From: an uncultured Roseibium sp.
GTDB lineage: Bacteria; Pseudomonadota; Alphaproteobacteria; Rhizobiales; Stappiaceae
Assembly (NCBI RefSeq): GCF_947499295.1
Contig: NZ_CANMNP010000005.1
Span: forward strand, 186,001 to 250,000
Direction of reading: 5' to 3'
Length of the DNA stretch: 64,000 nucleotides
Below are positions 43,661-53,359 of this stretch, one piece after another. Made by a program: the position numbers and the translations under genes. Under the pieces are notes generated by a model. That model worked only from the letters and a program-made list of their open reading frames with translations, was not told the DNA's origin and made no database searches. Every line of letters starts with the position of its first letter. The first letter of the stretch is position 1.

Positions 43661-44137
43661 CTATCGAAACTCAGCGCCCCAACTGAAGCTTGCTGAGTCT
43701 TCATAGCAGGATGGCCAGTGGTCAAAATGCCTGGGGACGGATGCAGACCTGACAAGATCACTTGCCGGAAAATACGGTTTGATATCGATGACCGGTGTGT
43801 CCGATAGCGTGTCGATAAAGGGGGTCGTAATCACTCCGGCAGTTTCATCAACATTCAAAAGACGGACAATTGAGAAACAAACCGGATTGGGTCTCTGGGG
43901 GCTGCGAGTGGCAAACACTCCAACTGCTTCTTCCGTGGCAGTATAGGGAGACGGAAAAACCAGCGGATGCCGTGACCCGTCGTTGTCCGCCTCATGAGCG
44001 ATCCACAAAACGATCGCGTGGCTGAATTCCGCAAGCCCTTTCAAGCCAGGCACATAGTCTTTGTCGATGGCGATGCGAAATCCTTCCGCAAAAGGGCGCA
44101 CGGAACCGATCACCTTCAAGGTGGTGTTCATCATCAT
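43661..44137 (-). CDS. TsaA/TrmO-family tRNA methyltransferase-like protein
   Basis: About 158 residues with the TsaA (YaeB, TrmO) signature: KVIGSVRPFAEGF near the start, GLKGLAEFSHAIVLWIAHEA, and the SAM-contact GVFATRSPQRPNPVCFSIVR. TrmO methylates t6A37 of some tRNAs. This copy lacks the C-terminal extension of full-length TrmO, so activity on tRNA is uncertain. Three adjacent ATGs (44137, 44134, 44131) follow an AAGGA site; the frame is open further to 44206 but without family similarity. Convergent with the metallo-hydrolase gene. Confidence 0.8.
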   Translation of the reverse strand: MMMNTTLKVIGSVRPFAEGFRIAIDKDYVPGLKGLAEFSHAIVLWIAHEADNDGSRHPLVFPSPYTATEEAVGVFATRSPQRPNPVCFSIVRLLNVDETAGVITTPFIDTLSDTPVIDIKPYFPASDLVRSASVPRHFDHWPSCYEDSASFSWGAEFR

Positions 44138-44338
44138 ATTCCTTGGTTTGATTTGTGTTGCGCCGGGCCCGACATCGGCAAGCTGCTGATACTTTATGAA
44201 AAGCACAACAAAAAACGTCGGGTTAGGTGCTTTTACCGACCAGACCTGGTGTGAGTGCTGACGTGCAGGCCCTGTTCAGGAGAGTGTGGGACGCAACAAT
44301 CTGTCTGAAAATATGCAGAGCCTTGCAGGCAGACACAA

Positions 44339-44366
44339 AAAAAGCCCCGGTAATCCGGGGCTTTTT
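44339..44366. terminator. Terminator downstream of ctrA
   Basis: AAAAAGCCCCGG / CCGGGGCTTTTT perfect 12-bp stem with TAAT loop; symmetrical, so active in both directions. It ends ctrA transcripts. Confidence 0.93.
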
Positions 44367-44391
44367 GATCTTTAGCGATGTCTGGAGCTGA

Positions 44392-45084
44392 TTAAGCTGC
44401 AGCTTCGACTTCCGGTTCGCGAAGAACGTAGCCGCGTCCCCAAACCGTCTCGATATAGTTTTTACCGGATGTTGCTGCCGCCAGTTTCTTGCGGAGCTTA
44501 CAGATGAAGACGTCGATAATCTTCAGTTCCGGCTCGTCCATGCCACCGTAAAGGTGGTTCAAGAACATTTCCTTGGTGAGCGTCGTTCCCTTGCGCAGGG
44601 ACAGAAGCTCAAGCATCTGGTATTCCTTGCCGGTCAGATGCACACGCTGGCCGCCAACTTCGACGGTCTTGGTATCCAGATTGACCTTCAAGTCACCGGT
44701 GATGATCACCGATTGTGCATGGCCTTTGGAGCGGCGAACGATTGCGTGGATACGCGCGACAAGCTCATCCTTATGGAAGGGCTTGGTCATGTAATCGTCG
44801 GCGCCGAAGCCGAGGCCACGAACCTTGTCTTCAATTCCCGCGTTACCGGAGAGGATCAGGATCGGTGTCTTGACCTTCGAAACGCGGAGTGTCCGAAGAA
44901 CCTCGTATCCGGACATGTCCGGCAGGTTCAAATCCAACATGATGATGTCGTAGTCGTACAGTTTGCCGAGGTCGATACCTTCCTCGCCAAGATCTGTCGT
45001 GTAGACGTTGAAGTTCTCGGACTTCAGCATCAACTCGATGCTCTGCGCTGTGGCGCTATCATCCTCAATCAACAATACACGCAT
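44392..45084 (-). CDS. ctrA: Cell-cycle master response regulator CtrA
   Basis: OmpR-type regulator of 230 residues with the CtrA-specific sequence: [20 protein letters not shown], phospho-Asp51 in [33 protein letters not shown], and DNA-binding domain [54 protein letters not shown]. It binds TTAA-N7-TTAA and controls division, envelope and motility genes in alphaproteobacteria. The C-terminus ends in Ala-Ala, a usual ClpXP signal in CtrA. The frame is open to 45123 but the protein starts at 45084. The upstream region holds dense GANTC sites. Confidence 0.96.
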   Translation of the reverse strand: MRVLLIEDDSATAQSIELMLKSENFNVYTTDLGEEGIDLGKLYDYDIIMLDLNLPDMSGYEVLRTLRVSKVKTPILILSGNAGIEDKVRGLGFGADDYMTKPFHKDELVARIHAIVRRSKGHAQSVIITGDLKVNLDTKTVEVGGQRVHLTGKEYQMLELLSLRKGTTLTKEMFLNHLYGGMDEPELKIIDVFICKLRKKLAAATSGKNYIETVWGRGYVLREPEVEAAA

Positions 45085-45455
45085 GCCAATCCCCTTGTTC
45101 TGCCTTTCCTGGGCAAGTCGCAACGGCTCTGTCGGTGCCTGCTACGAAGGACTGTGTTAACCCCGACTCAAAGCTATCGGTTAATGGTTAACAAAATATG
45201 ATTCGCAACGGCAAGCTTCGAAAAGAGGAAACTGTGAACAACGATCAACTTATTGAATCCCCAGAAAAAACCCAGATTCATAAGTCTTAATGTTGAACTT
45301 TAAGAAACGGGTCTAACCGATTCCGTTCAGATTCCTTTCAACAAAGCCGAAATGACTTCGAAATGGCTCTCGCTTGTCAGCCTTCCAAACGTTAAGATTA
45401 ACCAGAGTCGTAAACGATAGGTTACCAAAACCGTTAACGTGTGAAGGAATTTTCC
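45085..45455. promoter_or_regulatory. Divergent ctrA / fliI control region with GANTC cluster and CtrA-like sites
   Basis: Seven GANTC methylation sites occur at 45165, 45200, 45255, 45275, 45319, 45330 and 45405, against about one expected. CtrA-like sequences are TTAA-N7-TCAA at 45157-45171 (one mismatch, overlapping the first GANTC) and the half-site TTAACCAT on the minus strand at 45184-45191. No gene of its own is seen. In Caulobacter, CcrM methylation of GANTC and CtrA autoregulation set ctrA timing; the same logic is inferred here. Confidence 0.7.
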
Positions 45456-46781
45456 GTGAAGGCGCTTTTCGCCGAGATTGATTCGCTCATGTCGACCGAG
45501 ATTTATGGCCGGGTTACTGCGGTTCAGGGCCTTCTCGTGGAGATCGCGGGACCTATTCACGAGATGAGCGTCGGCTCGCGACTTTTAATCGATAATGGTG
45601 AGGATAACCCAAAGGTTCCCGCCGAAGTTGTCGGTTTCAGGGAAGGTCATGCTCTTTGCATGCCGTTTTCCGGCCTCGAAGGCGTGCGCATGGGCTGCAA
45701 AGCCGTCATAAAAGCCCGGGAGAGCGTGGTTCATCCAGGTAGCGAGTGGCTTGGTCGAGTCGTTAACGCACATGGTGAACCAATTGATGGTAAAGGAGAC
45801 CTTCCAAATGGCGGAGTGCCTCGCAAATTGCGAAGTTCACCGCCACCGGCTTCGGAACGCAAACGAGTCGGACCGCCGCTTGATCTGGGCGTCAGAGCAC
45901 TCAATACCTTCGTGACGTGCTGCGAAGGGCAGCGGATGGGCATCTTTGCCGGCTCCGGTGTGGGCAAATCGGTATTGATGTCGATGCTGGCTCGAAACAC
46001 CAATTGTGATGTTGCCGTTATTGGTCTGATCGGTGAACGCGGCCGGGAAGTGCAGGAGTTTATCGAAGACGATCTGGGCGAGGAGGGTCTGGCGCGCTCG
46101 GTGGTCGTCGTGGCGACCTCTGATGAGAGTGTATTAATGCGCCGTCAGGCTGCATATCTTTCAATGACCGTTGCTGAACACTTTCGGGACGAAGGCAATA
46201 ACGTCCTTTGCATGATGGATTCGATTACGCGATTCGCAATGGCGCAGAGAGAAATCGGCCTTTCAGTGGGCGAGCCGCCGACATCCAAAGGTTATACACC
46301 AACTGTTTTCACCGAACTGCCTCGGCTTCTGGAGCGAGCCGGTCCTGGTCTGGAGGGAACCGGATCGATCACTGGCCTGTTCACCGTTCTGGTTGAGGGC
46401 GACAACCACAATGAACCGGTTGCGGATGCCGTTCGCGGTATTCTGGATGGTCATGTGGTCATGGAGCGGGCCATTGCGGAGCGCGGACGATATCCGGCAA
46501 TCAATGTGCTAAAGTCTGTGTCCAGGACGATGCCGCGCTGCGTGCCGGAACAATCGCTGCCCGTGTTGCGCAAGGCGCGGCAGCTATTGTCGACCTATAC
46601 CGATATGGAAGAACTGATCCGTCTTGGTGCTTATCGCAAGGGATCCGATCCGGTCGTGGACGAGGCAATTCACAGGTTCGAGTTGATAGATACTTTTTTG
46701 AATCAGGAAAAAGACGAATCAACGTCACTTTCTGACGGTTATCTGCAACTTGCCAACCTTTTGGAAATGACTCAGGGGTAG
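45456..46781 (+). CDS. fliI: Flagellar export ATPase FliI
   Basis: 441 residues, F1-beta-like ATPase of the flagellar type III export apparatus. Walker [12 protein letters not shown], the [19 protein letters not shown] stretch, Walker [20 protein letters not shown] and the [20 protein letters not shown] block identify FliI. A GTG at 45441 is in frame but lacks an RBS. The GTG at 45456 is preceded by AAGGAA at six bases and is the better start. fliJ follows 28 bases after the stop. Divergent from ctrA, whose product controls early flagellar genes in relatives. Confidence 0.94.
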   Translation: MKALFAEIDSLMSTEIYGRVTAVQGLLVEIAGPIHEMSVGSRLLIDNGEDNPKVPAEVVGFREGHALCMPFSGLEGVRMGCKAVIKARESVVHPGSEWLGRVVNAHGEPIDGKGDLPNGGVPRKLRSSPPPASERKRVGPPLDLGVRALNTFVTCCEGQRMGIFAGSGVGKSVLMSMLARNTNCDVAVIGLIGERGREVQEFIEDDLGEEGLARSVVVVATSDESVLMRRQAAYLSMTVAEHFRDEGNNVLCMMDSITRFAMAQREIGLSVGEPPTSKGYTPTVFTELPRLLERAGPGLEGTGSITGLFTVLVEGDNHNEPVADAVRGILDGHVVMERAIAERGRYPAINVLKSVSRTMPRCVPEQSLPVLRKARQLLSTYTDMEELIRLGAYRKGSDPVVDEAIHRFELIDTFLNQEKDESTSLSDGYLQLANLLEMTQG

Positions 46782-46809
46782 ACTGCCCGTGTTAGGGGAG
46801 TATTGAGTA

Positions 46810-47217
46810 ATGAAAACCCGAGACAGTTTGATCCGCTTGAAGCGGTTTCAAGTGGATGAAAAGCGGCGTCAGCTTGCCCAGATCGAGGGCATGATAGCCG
46901 AGTTCAATCGCATGGCCGATGAACTTGACGATCAGATCCGGTCCGAACAGGAACGGGTCGGTATTACCGATGTCACACATTTTGCATATCCGACATTCGC
47001 CAAAGCAGCCGCTGACCGGCGAGACAATCTGCGCAATTCCGCGCACGAACTCGACGACCAGCTGCAGCGAGCTCAAGACGAGCTCAGCGAGGCGATTGAA
47101 GAATTGAAGAAGTTCGAGCAACTTGAAGAGCGCGACCAGCAAAGGGAGCGCACCGCGCAAGAGATTGCCGAACAGGAACAGCTGGATGAAGTCGCTGCAC
47201 GTGCCCGCATGCGTTAG
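46810..47217 (+). CDS. fliJ: Flagellar export chaperone FliJ
   Basis: 135 residues, almost entirely helical coiled coil (LIRLKRFQVDEKRRQLAQIE, LDDQLQRAQDELSEAIEELK) as expected for FliJ, the central stalk-like partner of the FliI hexamer that also recycles export chaperones. Assignment rests on size, composition and position directly after fliI. An Rho-independent terminator follows. Confidence 0.88.
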   Translation: MKTRDSLIRLKRFQVDEKRRQLAQIEGMIAEFNRMADELDDQIRSEQERVGITDVTHFAYPTFAKAAADRRDNLRNSAHELDDQLQRAQDELSEAIEELKKFEQLEERDQQRERTAQEIAEQEQLDEVAARARMR

Positions 47218-47290
47218 GCAATGCACCTGAAGCTGCAAGCGCTTATTCTGTTTTTGAAGCGCGCAGCGACTAAAATATTTCCCCAATCAG

Positions 47291-47319
47291 CCTGATCGCC
47301 TTTGCGGCGGTCAGGTTTT
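47291..47319 (+). terminator. Intrinsic terminator after fliJ
   Basis: CCTGATCGCC / GGCGGTCAGG stem with one G-U pair and TTTGC loop, then TTTTG. Confidence 0.85.
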
Positions 47320-47425
47320 GTGCTTTGTGGCGGCGGTGGTATAGGCAAATGGTGCCGTCGATACCATCTGTTGACGGTCAACCAATCGCCCAGTCACAAC
47401 AAAGAGCCGGAGCTCGGCAAGATTA

Positions 47426-47860
47426 ATGCGACTATTTCTGGCTCTGCTGCTCCCGATCTCTACATTTTCCTTTGCACTTGGCCTTACGCAACCACTGATG
47501 CGCTTTGAACGGCTTTATTTTCTGGAAGACCGTCCAAGCCTTATCAGGATGATCACGGAGCTTTGGCAGGATGGCGATGCCGCGCTTGCGGGCATTGTCG
47601 CGCTCTTTTCTGTCGGGTTTCCTGCTCTCAAGATCCTTTTGATCCACATCGCGGTTTTGACCGGAGGAAAGTCCAGGTCCCTGGCGCTGCTCTCCATGGT
47701 CAGCAAATGGTCGATGCTGGATGTGATGCTGGTCGCTCTGGTGCTGTTTGCGGCCAAAACAAGTGGTCTGGCTGCTGCGGCCATTTTGCCCGGTCTTTGG
47801 TTCTATGCGGCCGCAACCCTGTCGACCGCGGTGGCGGCCAACCTTTGCGCAAGAGCCTGA
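47426..47860 (+). CDS. Paraquat-inducible protein A (PqiA) domain membrane protein
   Basis: 144 residues with about four membrane segments (LALLLPISTFSFALGLTQPL, GIVALFSVGFPALKILLIHI, MLDVMLVALVLFAAKTSGLA, LPGLWFYAAATLSTAVAA). The KWSMLDVMLVAL motif is the hallmark of PqiA domains. It has only one such domain and no partner pqiB (MCE-type) gene nearby, so its role is not clear; PqiA proteins take part in lipid transport between membranes. Convergent with the DUF2336 gene, 16 bases apart. Confidence 0.82.
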   Translation: MRLFLALLLPISTFSFALGLTQPLMRFERLYFLEDRPSLIRMITELWQDGDAALAGIVALFSVGFPALKILLIHIAVLTGGKSRSLALLSMVSKWSMLDVMLVALVLFAAKTSGLAAAAILPGLWFYAAATLSTAVAANLCARA

Positions 47861-47875
47861 TCGCCTGGAAGCAGA

Positions 47876-48991
47876 CTACATAGCCGCCAGACGGGATGCA
47901 CGTTCCCCGCCCGGTTTTGCCTTTTTTTCTTTGCGCTTGGCCTGAAAGTCGCCACACCTCGATTGACGAGCCGAGGCCGTGCTTTCGATGTGTTTCTTAT
48001 AGGCAACTGTCCACTCCGACGCGCGTGCAGACGGAATTTTCAGATGATCGCAGCGAACCTTGGCAAAGAGAGCGAAGGTCGATGTGTCGAGTTGAGCCTT
48101 GGCAGCTGTTTTCATAACGAGGTCGAGTTTGCCTTCATAGACAGCGTCTTTCAAAGCTTTTTGAGCGATGCGACCGCGTGCGCTGAGCAATTCGATCGTA
48201 TGATTGAACCGGCCATCCTGCAGAAGCAGGATCATCAATTCGCTAATCGAAATACCGTTGCGTTCGGCGTCCCTCCAGAGCAGCTCCATATCGGTTGTCG
48301 TGAGCGCATCGCCGAACTCTCGGCGCAACGCCTTAAGCCGGGCGATCTGATTGAGCTGATCTTGTGAAAGCGAACCCTCGATGATCCCGTGAAGCCGTTT
48401 TTTTGTTTCCTCGTTCACCAGCGGCAGCAACTGACGACAGACGGTGGGTGACAAATCGGTTCTCAAGCACAGGTCTTCCCGCAGAACCACGTCCTCCGTC
48501 GCCAGTTTGACGAATTTGAGCATTGTTTCACGAGATAGCTTGATTTCCCGATTGCCGGCCAGAATTCGTTGGACCGGGCGATCACCCCTCTCGGCGATGA
48601 CATCTGAAATTTGCGGCGAGAGGTCGGAGCGACGCGCAATTACCTGGAGATGAGAAGCGCTCAACCGTTCAACGAAATCCAGCAGGTCCTCCTGCGAAAA
48701 CACCGGGCAATTTGCAAGAACAGGCATGGCCACGTTGACATTGTCTTCTGCCAGACGTTTTGCAAGTTCAGATGGGGTGTTCGTTTGGGATGCCAGTCTT
48801 TTGGCCAGGCGCGCGCGATCTTTTGCGGATCCGACACCGTAAAGCTTGATGATGACTTCAGCGAAGATTGCCAGCTCCCGATCGGTGCGCTGGTCCAGGT
48901 TGGAAACCACAAGCTCGCTCACTTGCGCAAACAAGCGCTCGCGAGCTCCCTCGGTGTTATCCTGGGCCAGTTCGATCAGGGAATTCGACAT
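47876..48991 (-). CDS. DUF2336 domain protein
   Basis: 371 residues, no membrane segment or signal. The N-terminal two thirds match the alphaproteobacterial DUF2336 family: helical repeats with SELVVSNLDQRTDRELAIFA, LAKRLAEDNVNVAMPVLANC and VIARRSDLSPQISDVIAERG, reminiscent of HEAT-like repeats. Function unknown. The frame opens at 49009, but GAGGAGAG sits properly before the ATG at 48991. Convergent with the PqiA gene and divergent from the MscS gene, near but outside the flagellar pair. Confidence 0.82.
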   Translation of the reverse strand: MSNSLIELAQDNTEGARERLFAQVSELVVSNLDQRTDRELAIFAEVIIKLYGVGSAKDRARLAKRLASQTNTPSELAKRLAEDNVNVAMPVLANCPVFSQEDLLDFVERLSASHLQVIARRSDLSPQISDVIAERGDRPVQRILAGNREIKLSRETMLKFVKLATEDVVLREDLCLRTDLSPTVCRQLLPLVNEETKKRLHGIIEGSLSQDQLNQIARLKALRREFGDALTTTDMELLWRDAERNGISISELMILLLQDGRFNHTIELLSARGRIAQKALKDAVYEGKLDLVMKTAAKAQLDTSTFALFAKVRCDHLKIPSARASEWTVAYKKHIESTASARQSRCGDFQAKRKEKKAKPGGERASRLAAM

Positions 48992-49277
48992 CCACTCTCC
49001 TCTTCCCATCAGATTGACGTCTATATTGTTATTATTACGTTACCCGATGGATGAATGATCCCTTTTTACCTTACGTAAACTTGGTTTATTGTTGGCTGAC
49101 ACGGAAAGTCTGAAGGTTGAACTTAGTCGATGAAACGTTTCAACTCTCGTTTGCCAGTTTTCGTTGCGGTGCAAAAAGACTGATCGGCCTTCAAGCTCTC
49201 TTTCCTTTTCTGCAGGTTGTTTCCTATTGTTGTGCTTGAGACAGTGTTCGCACCCGCGTGCCGCAAGTACAGGAATT

Positions 49278-51587
49278 ATGATGAGAATTTTGGGCAACAT
49301 TCTGGTCGTCATCTTGGGGCTGATGGTGCTCGGGGAGACTTCGGGACTGGCGCAAGAAGCGCCGAGCCAGCAAGCGAGCGAACAGACTTCGCAGACGGCG
49401 GACGTCCAAAAAGCAAACGATGCTCTCATTAAAGTTCTCAACGATCCTGCCAGCCGTGAAGCCCTGATCAAGATGCTCAAGGAAAGCGCGTCCGAAGAGG
49501 GCGTGGGAGGCGACAGCAAGGCGCAGGCCGGAGAAGGTCAGGCGACGGGGGACACCGCGTCCGGCGATGAAGAAAGTGCCGGGCGTGGCTTCGTCATCCG
49601 AGTCGGCGAATACACAAAGACAATTGCAGACGAGATCGGAGTGGTCGTCGATCGATCGGTGCATTCGCTAAAGGGGCTTTTGCTCATTTTCAGCGGAGAA
49701 ATTCCGATCAAGTGGGATCGGGCAAAGGACGTGCTCACCCAGGTTGCGGTGGTCCTTGGTGCAGCCTATCTGGCCTTTTGGGCCGGCCAGGCGATCGCCC
49801 GGTTGATTTATCCGAAATTGTCCGTTCGTGCCCGCTATGGCGGTGGACTGACACGAAGTTTCATTCTTGTTCTGACTTCTATCATTGACGGGCTTACCGT
49901 CGCCGTTGGGCTTGGTGTCGGGTATCTGGTTGCGCTTCTTGCCTATGGCGGCTTTCAGGCCGGTGTGTCCCTCCAGGAGAGCCTGGCTCTCAACGCGTTT
50001 TTCATCACCGGTATGGCCAATGTTTCCCTCAGGTTTGTTTTTGCACCGCAGCGGCCGGAATTGCGTCTTCTGCCGTTTTCAAACGCAAGTGCCGACTACT
50101 GGTACGTCAAGCTGCGCTACTACATGTTCTGGGTCAACTATGGTGTTTTCCTGGCCGTTCCGGTGGCGAACATCGCCGTCTCCTTTGTTCTTGGCAATGC
50201 GCTGCGTTTTCTGATTGTTCTTATCGGGATGCTTTACCTGATGGTGCTGATCGCACGGAACCGGCTGAACGTCCGCAAAGGCACACGCGACTATGCGCAA
50301 ACGCTCCATAGTGGACTTGCCCAGAGCGCGCTCACCAATCTTGGCAACTTGTGGCATGTCGGCGCTTATGGCTACATCATCGCGATTTTTCTGGTCTGGG
50401 TCACGCGCCCCTTCGACGCAACAACAATCATCCTTAGGGCGACCGGTCTTTCAATCATTACCATAATGGCGGGCATGGCAATTTCGCTTGTGATGACACG
50501 GGCAATCAAGGGCGGCATTCGCATTCCGAACGAGCTTAGCGAAAAACTTCCGGCGCTTCAGTCCAGGCTCAACGCCTTCGTTCCAAGGTTGCTCAAACTC
50601 ATCAGAACTATCGTGTTCATCGGAACCATATTGCTGCTCTTCGACATTTGGGGTCTCTTGAGTGTCATTGACTGGATTTACAGCGAAACCGGTGCTCGCC
50701 TTGTCAGCAGCTATGGCGCGGCCTTTATGGTGCTGATTGTCGCTTTTGTTGTCTGGCTTGCTGTTATGTCCTGGGTGGATCTTCGCCTTCAGTCCCGGGC
50801 CGGCTACATCGTCACCGCACGGGAGCGGACACTTTTTCAGCTGTTTCGCAATGCCTTCACGGTCGTCATTATCGTTATGGCAATCCTGCTTTCACTTTCG
50901 GAAATCGGTGTTGATATCGGTCCGCTGATTGCCGGTGCCGGTGTTGTGGGTCTGGCGATTTCCTTTGGTGCGCAAACCCTGGTGAAAGACATCATCACCG
51001 GTGCTTTCATTCAGATTGAGAACGCGATCAACGAAGGCGACGTGGTGACCGTGGCAGGCATAACGGGAACGGTGGAAGGCATCACCGTGCGATCCGTCAG
51101 GATGCGGGATCTGGATGGCACCACCCATATCATTCCGTTTTCCTCTGTGGACATGGTGTCCAATTTCATGCGCGGCTTCTCTTATCATGTTGCCTTGATC
51201 GGTGTGTCTTACGACACGGATATCACCTACGCCAAAGACGCAATGGCGGAGGCTTTCCGGCGGTTGAACGAGACAGATTTCAAATCGAGCATTTTCGGTG
51301 ACCTCGAAATGCACGGAGTGACAAATTTTGGCGCCAGCTCAATCGATATCAGGGCGCGCATCAAGACAAGGCCCGGAGATCAATGGTCTGTCGGCAGGGC
51401 TTACAATGAATTTGTGAAACAGGTCTTTGACGAACGCGATATCGAGATTCCGTTCCCGCAGGTAACTTACCATGCGGCGACACCTCCTTATGCAACCGCT
51501 GCCGGGAAAGCGAAAGAGAAAGTGAAAACCGGTTCCCGAAAGTCGAAACCCGTAGATGATGCACCAGCAGATGATGGAGAACATTAG
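49278..51587 (+). CDS. Large MscS-family mechanosensitive channel
   Basis: 769 residues. Signal peptide (ILGNILVVILGLMVLGETSG, cleavage near LAQ), a periplasmic Gln/Glu/Ser-rich region of about 100 residues, then some nine to eleven membrane segments, of which the last carries the pore-lining helix (AGAGVVGLAISFGAQTLVKD). The cytoplasmic MscS beta domain follows (NAINEGDVVTVAGITGTVEG, SVRMRDLDGTTHIIPFSSV). Much larger than E. coli MscS and comparable to YbdG/YbiO-type channels. The frame opens at 49164; AGGA before ATG 49278, and the signal peptide there, set the start. Confidence 0.88.
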   Translation: MMRILGNILVVILGLMVLGETSGLAQEAPSQQASEQTSQTADVQKANDALIKVLNDPASREALIKMLKESASEEGVGGDSKAQAGEGQATGDTASGDEESAGRGFVIRVGEYTKTIADEIGVVVDRSVHSLKGLLLIFSGEIPIKWDRAKDVLTQVAVVLGAAYLAFWAGQAIARLIYPKLSVRARYGGGLTRSFILVLTSIIDGLTVAVGLGVGYLVALLAYGGFQAGVSLQESLALNAFFITGMANVSLRFVFAPQRPELRLLPFSNASADYWYVKLRYYMFWVNYGVFLAVPVANIAVSFVLGNALRFLIVLIGMLYLMVLIARNRLNVRKGTRDYAQTLHSGLAQSALTNLGNLWHVGAYGYIIAIFLVWVTRPFDATTIILRATGLSIITIMAGMAISLVMTRAIKGGIRIPNELSEKLPALQSRLNAFVPRLLKLIRTIVFIGTILLLFDIWGLLSVIDWIYSETGARLVSSYGAAFMVLIVAFVVWLAVMSWVDLRLQSRAGYIVTARERTLFQLFRNAFTVVIIVMAILLSLSEIGVDIGPLIAGAGVVGLAISFGAQTLVKDIITGAFIQIENAINEGDVVTVAGITGTVEGITVRSVRMRDLDGTTHIIPFSSVDMVSNFMRGFSYHVALIGVSYDTDITYAKDAMAEAFRRLNETDFKSSIFGDLEMHGVTNFGASSIDIRARIKTRPGDQWSVGRAYNEFVKQVFDERDIEIPFPQVTYHAATPPYATAAGKAKEKVKTGSRKSKPVDDAPADDGEH

Positions 51588-51663
51588 ATTTTTCAATAAT
51601 TTGTATGTTATCTCGTGGTGTTCTCTTTTGGAGAGTACTACCGGACGCTCGACAAGATAGTGG

Positions 51664-51726
51664 TTTCGTCATGTTCGGGAAATTGTTGATTGAATTTCGC
51701 TGAGTTTCGTTTTATTTTCATTTTCG
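51664..51726 (+). promoter_or_regulatory. TTTCG repeat cluster upstream of glpD (possible DeoR/GlpR operator)
   Basis: TTTCG occurs at 51664, 51695, 51705 and 51722, with TTTCA at 51716, all within 100 bases before the glpD start. Direct TTTCG-type repeats are a common operator form for DeoR-family repressors in alphaproteobacteria. A DeoR-family gene is at 31068. Binding is inferred. Confidence 0.45.
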
Positions 51727-51765
51727 GGTTGGCAACTGCAATTTCATATCAGCCGGAGACAGGTT

Positions 51766-53286
51766 ATGGCGGCGGAGTACGATCTTTTGGTCATTGGCGG
51801 AGGCATCAATGGCACGGGCATCACCCGTGATGCTGTCGGCCGCGGCGCCTCCGTGATGCTTGTGGAAATGGGTGATCTCGCCGGGGCGACGTCTTCGGCG
51901 TCGACAAAGCTTATTCATGGCGGCCTGCGCTACCTGGAATATTACGAGTTCAATCTGGTCAGGAAAGCGCTGAAGGAACGCGAAGTGCTTTGGCGGGCAG
52001 CGCCTCATATCGCCTGGCCGCTTCGTTTCATACTGCCTCACCACAAGGATCTTCGTCCCGCTTGGCTGCTCCGGTTGGGTCTGTTCATGTATGACCATCT
52101 GGGAGGGCGCGAACTTCTCCCGGCGACCAAAACAGTGCGCCTTGATCAGGCTCCTTTTTCTCAAGGTCTCAAAAACCTCTTCAAGAAGGGGTTCGAGTAT
52201 TCGGATTGCTGGGTGGATGATGCCCGGCTGGTTGTCCTGAACGCGCGCGATGCGGCGGACCGTGGTGCGGAGGTCCTTACGCGCACCAAATGCATCAGCG
52301 CGCGTCGGGACAATGATGTTTGGAATGTTGTTCTGAAAGATCAGGACACGGGAGAGGAGCGGACTGTTACCGCCAGTGTACTTGTCAATGCGGCGGGGCC
52401 CTGGGTGGCAGAAATGCTCAACGGTGTCGTTGGCGCGAACAACACCTCGGCCGTCCGTTTGGTCAAAGGCAGTCACATCATCGTTCCGCGCCAGTTTGAA
52501 CACGACCGCTGCTTCATCTTTCAGAATGGGGATGGACGCATCATTTTCGCCATTCCCTATGAAGACGATTTCACGCTGATCGGGACAACGGACGTCGATT
52601 ACCAGGACGATCTGGGCGACGTGCGCATCTCCGACGATGAGATCGCCTATCTTTGCAAATCCGCCAGCGAGTATCTGGCGGAGGCGATTGAGCCCAAAGA
52701 CGTGGTTCACACCTATTCTGGCGTGCGGCCTCTTTATGATGACGGCGCCAAGGATGCCAAGGCGGCAACCCGTGACTATGTGCTTGAGTTGGATGGTGGT
52801 GAAGACAAGCCTGCCCTTTTGTCGGTGTTCGGCGGCAAAATCACCACATATCGAAAACTGGCTGAAAACGTGCTGGCCAAACTGGAGCCGTATCTTCCCT
52901 TCAAGCGTGGTGTCTGGACGGCCTATGCTCCGCTGCCGGGTGGCGATTTCAGGGTGACGGAATTTGACCATCAAGTTGATCAACTTGTGCGGGACTATCC
53001 CTTTGTCGGGAAGCAGTTCGCCTCGCGCCTGATGCGCCACTACGGCACCGATGCCCGGCTTATGCTGGGCGATGCGGCGTCACTTGATGCGCTTGGCCCT
53101 TGTTTCGGTCACGACCTTTATGAAGTTGAAGTGAAATGGCTGATTGAACGTGAGTGGGCGCGAAGCGCAGACGATGTGCTCTGGCGCCGATCCAAGCTTG
53201 GTCTTCGGATCTCCAAGGAGGAGTCCCTTAGACTGGACGCGTTCATTTCAGACTATCTTGCGGACAGACCTGGCGCTGCTGCATAG
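51766..53286 (+). CDS. glpD: Aerobic glycerol-3-phosphate dehydrogenase GlpD
   Basis: Membrane-associated FAD enzyme of 506 residues that oxidises glycerol-3-phosphate to DHAP and passes electrons to ubiquinone. N-terminal FAD-binding GGGINGTGITRDAVGRG, family motif ATSSASTKLIHGGLRYLEYY, and the C-terminal GGKITTYRKLAE and VRPLYDD stretches. Followed after 73 bases by glpK, so an operon for glycerol use without an adjacent facilitator gene. Confidence 0.96.
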   Translation: MAAEYDLLVIGGGINGTGITRDAVGRGASVMLVEMGDLAGATSSASTKLIHGGLRYLEYYEFNLVRKALKEREVLWRAAPHIAWPLRFILPHHKDLRPAWLLRLGLFMYDHLGGRELLPATKTVRLDQAPFSQGLKNLFKKGFEYSDCWVDDARLVVLNARDAADRGAEVLTRTKCISARRDNDVWNVVLKDQDTGEERTVTASVLVNAAGPWVAEMLNGVVGANNTSAVRLVKGSHIIVPRQFEHDRCFIFQNGDGRIIFAIPYEDDFTLIGTTDVDYQDDLGDVRISDDEIAYLCKSASEYLAEAIEPKDVVHTYSGVRPLYDDGAKDAKAATRDYVLELDGGEDKPALLSVFGGKITTYRKLAENVLAKLEPYLPFKRGVWTAYAPLPGGDFRVTEFDHQVDQLVRDYPFVGKQFASRLMRHYGTDARLMLGDAASLDALGPCFGHDLYEVEVKWLIEREWARSADDVLWRRSKLGLRISKEESLRLDAFISDYLADRPGAAA

Positions 53287-53359
53287 TTTTCTCTAACCGA
53301 TGTAACTGACGGTCGAGCCGACAGTTTCTCGAACAAACAAAATCAATGGGAGGTGGGCC

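Noticed and set aside
45287-45303. TTAA...TTAA pair upstream of fliI as a further CtrA box
   Set aside because: The spacing is nine bases, not seven, so it was not counted as a site.
51718-53040. Open frame of 440 codons antisense to glpD
   Set aside because: Shadow of glpD; no promoter, RBS or family similarity.
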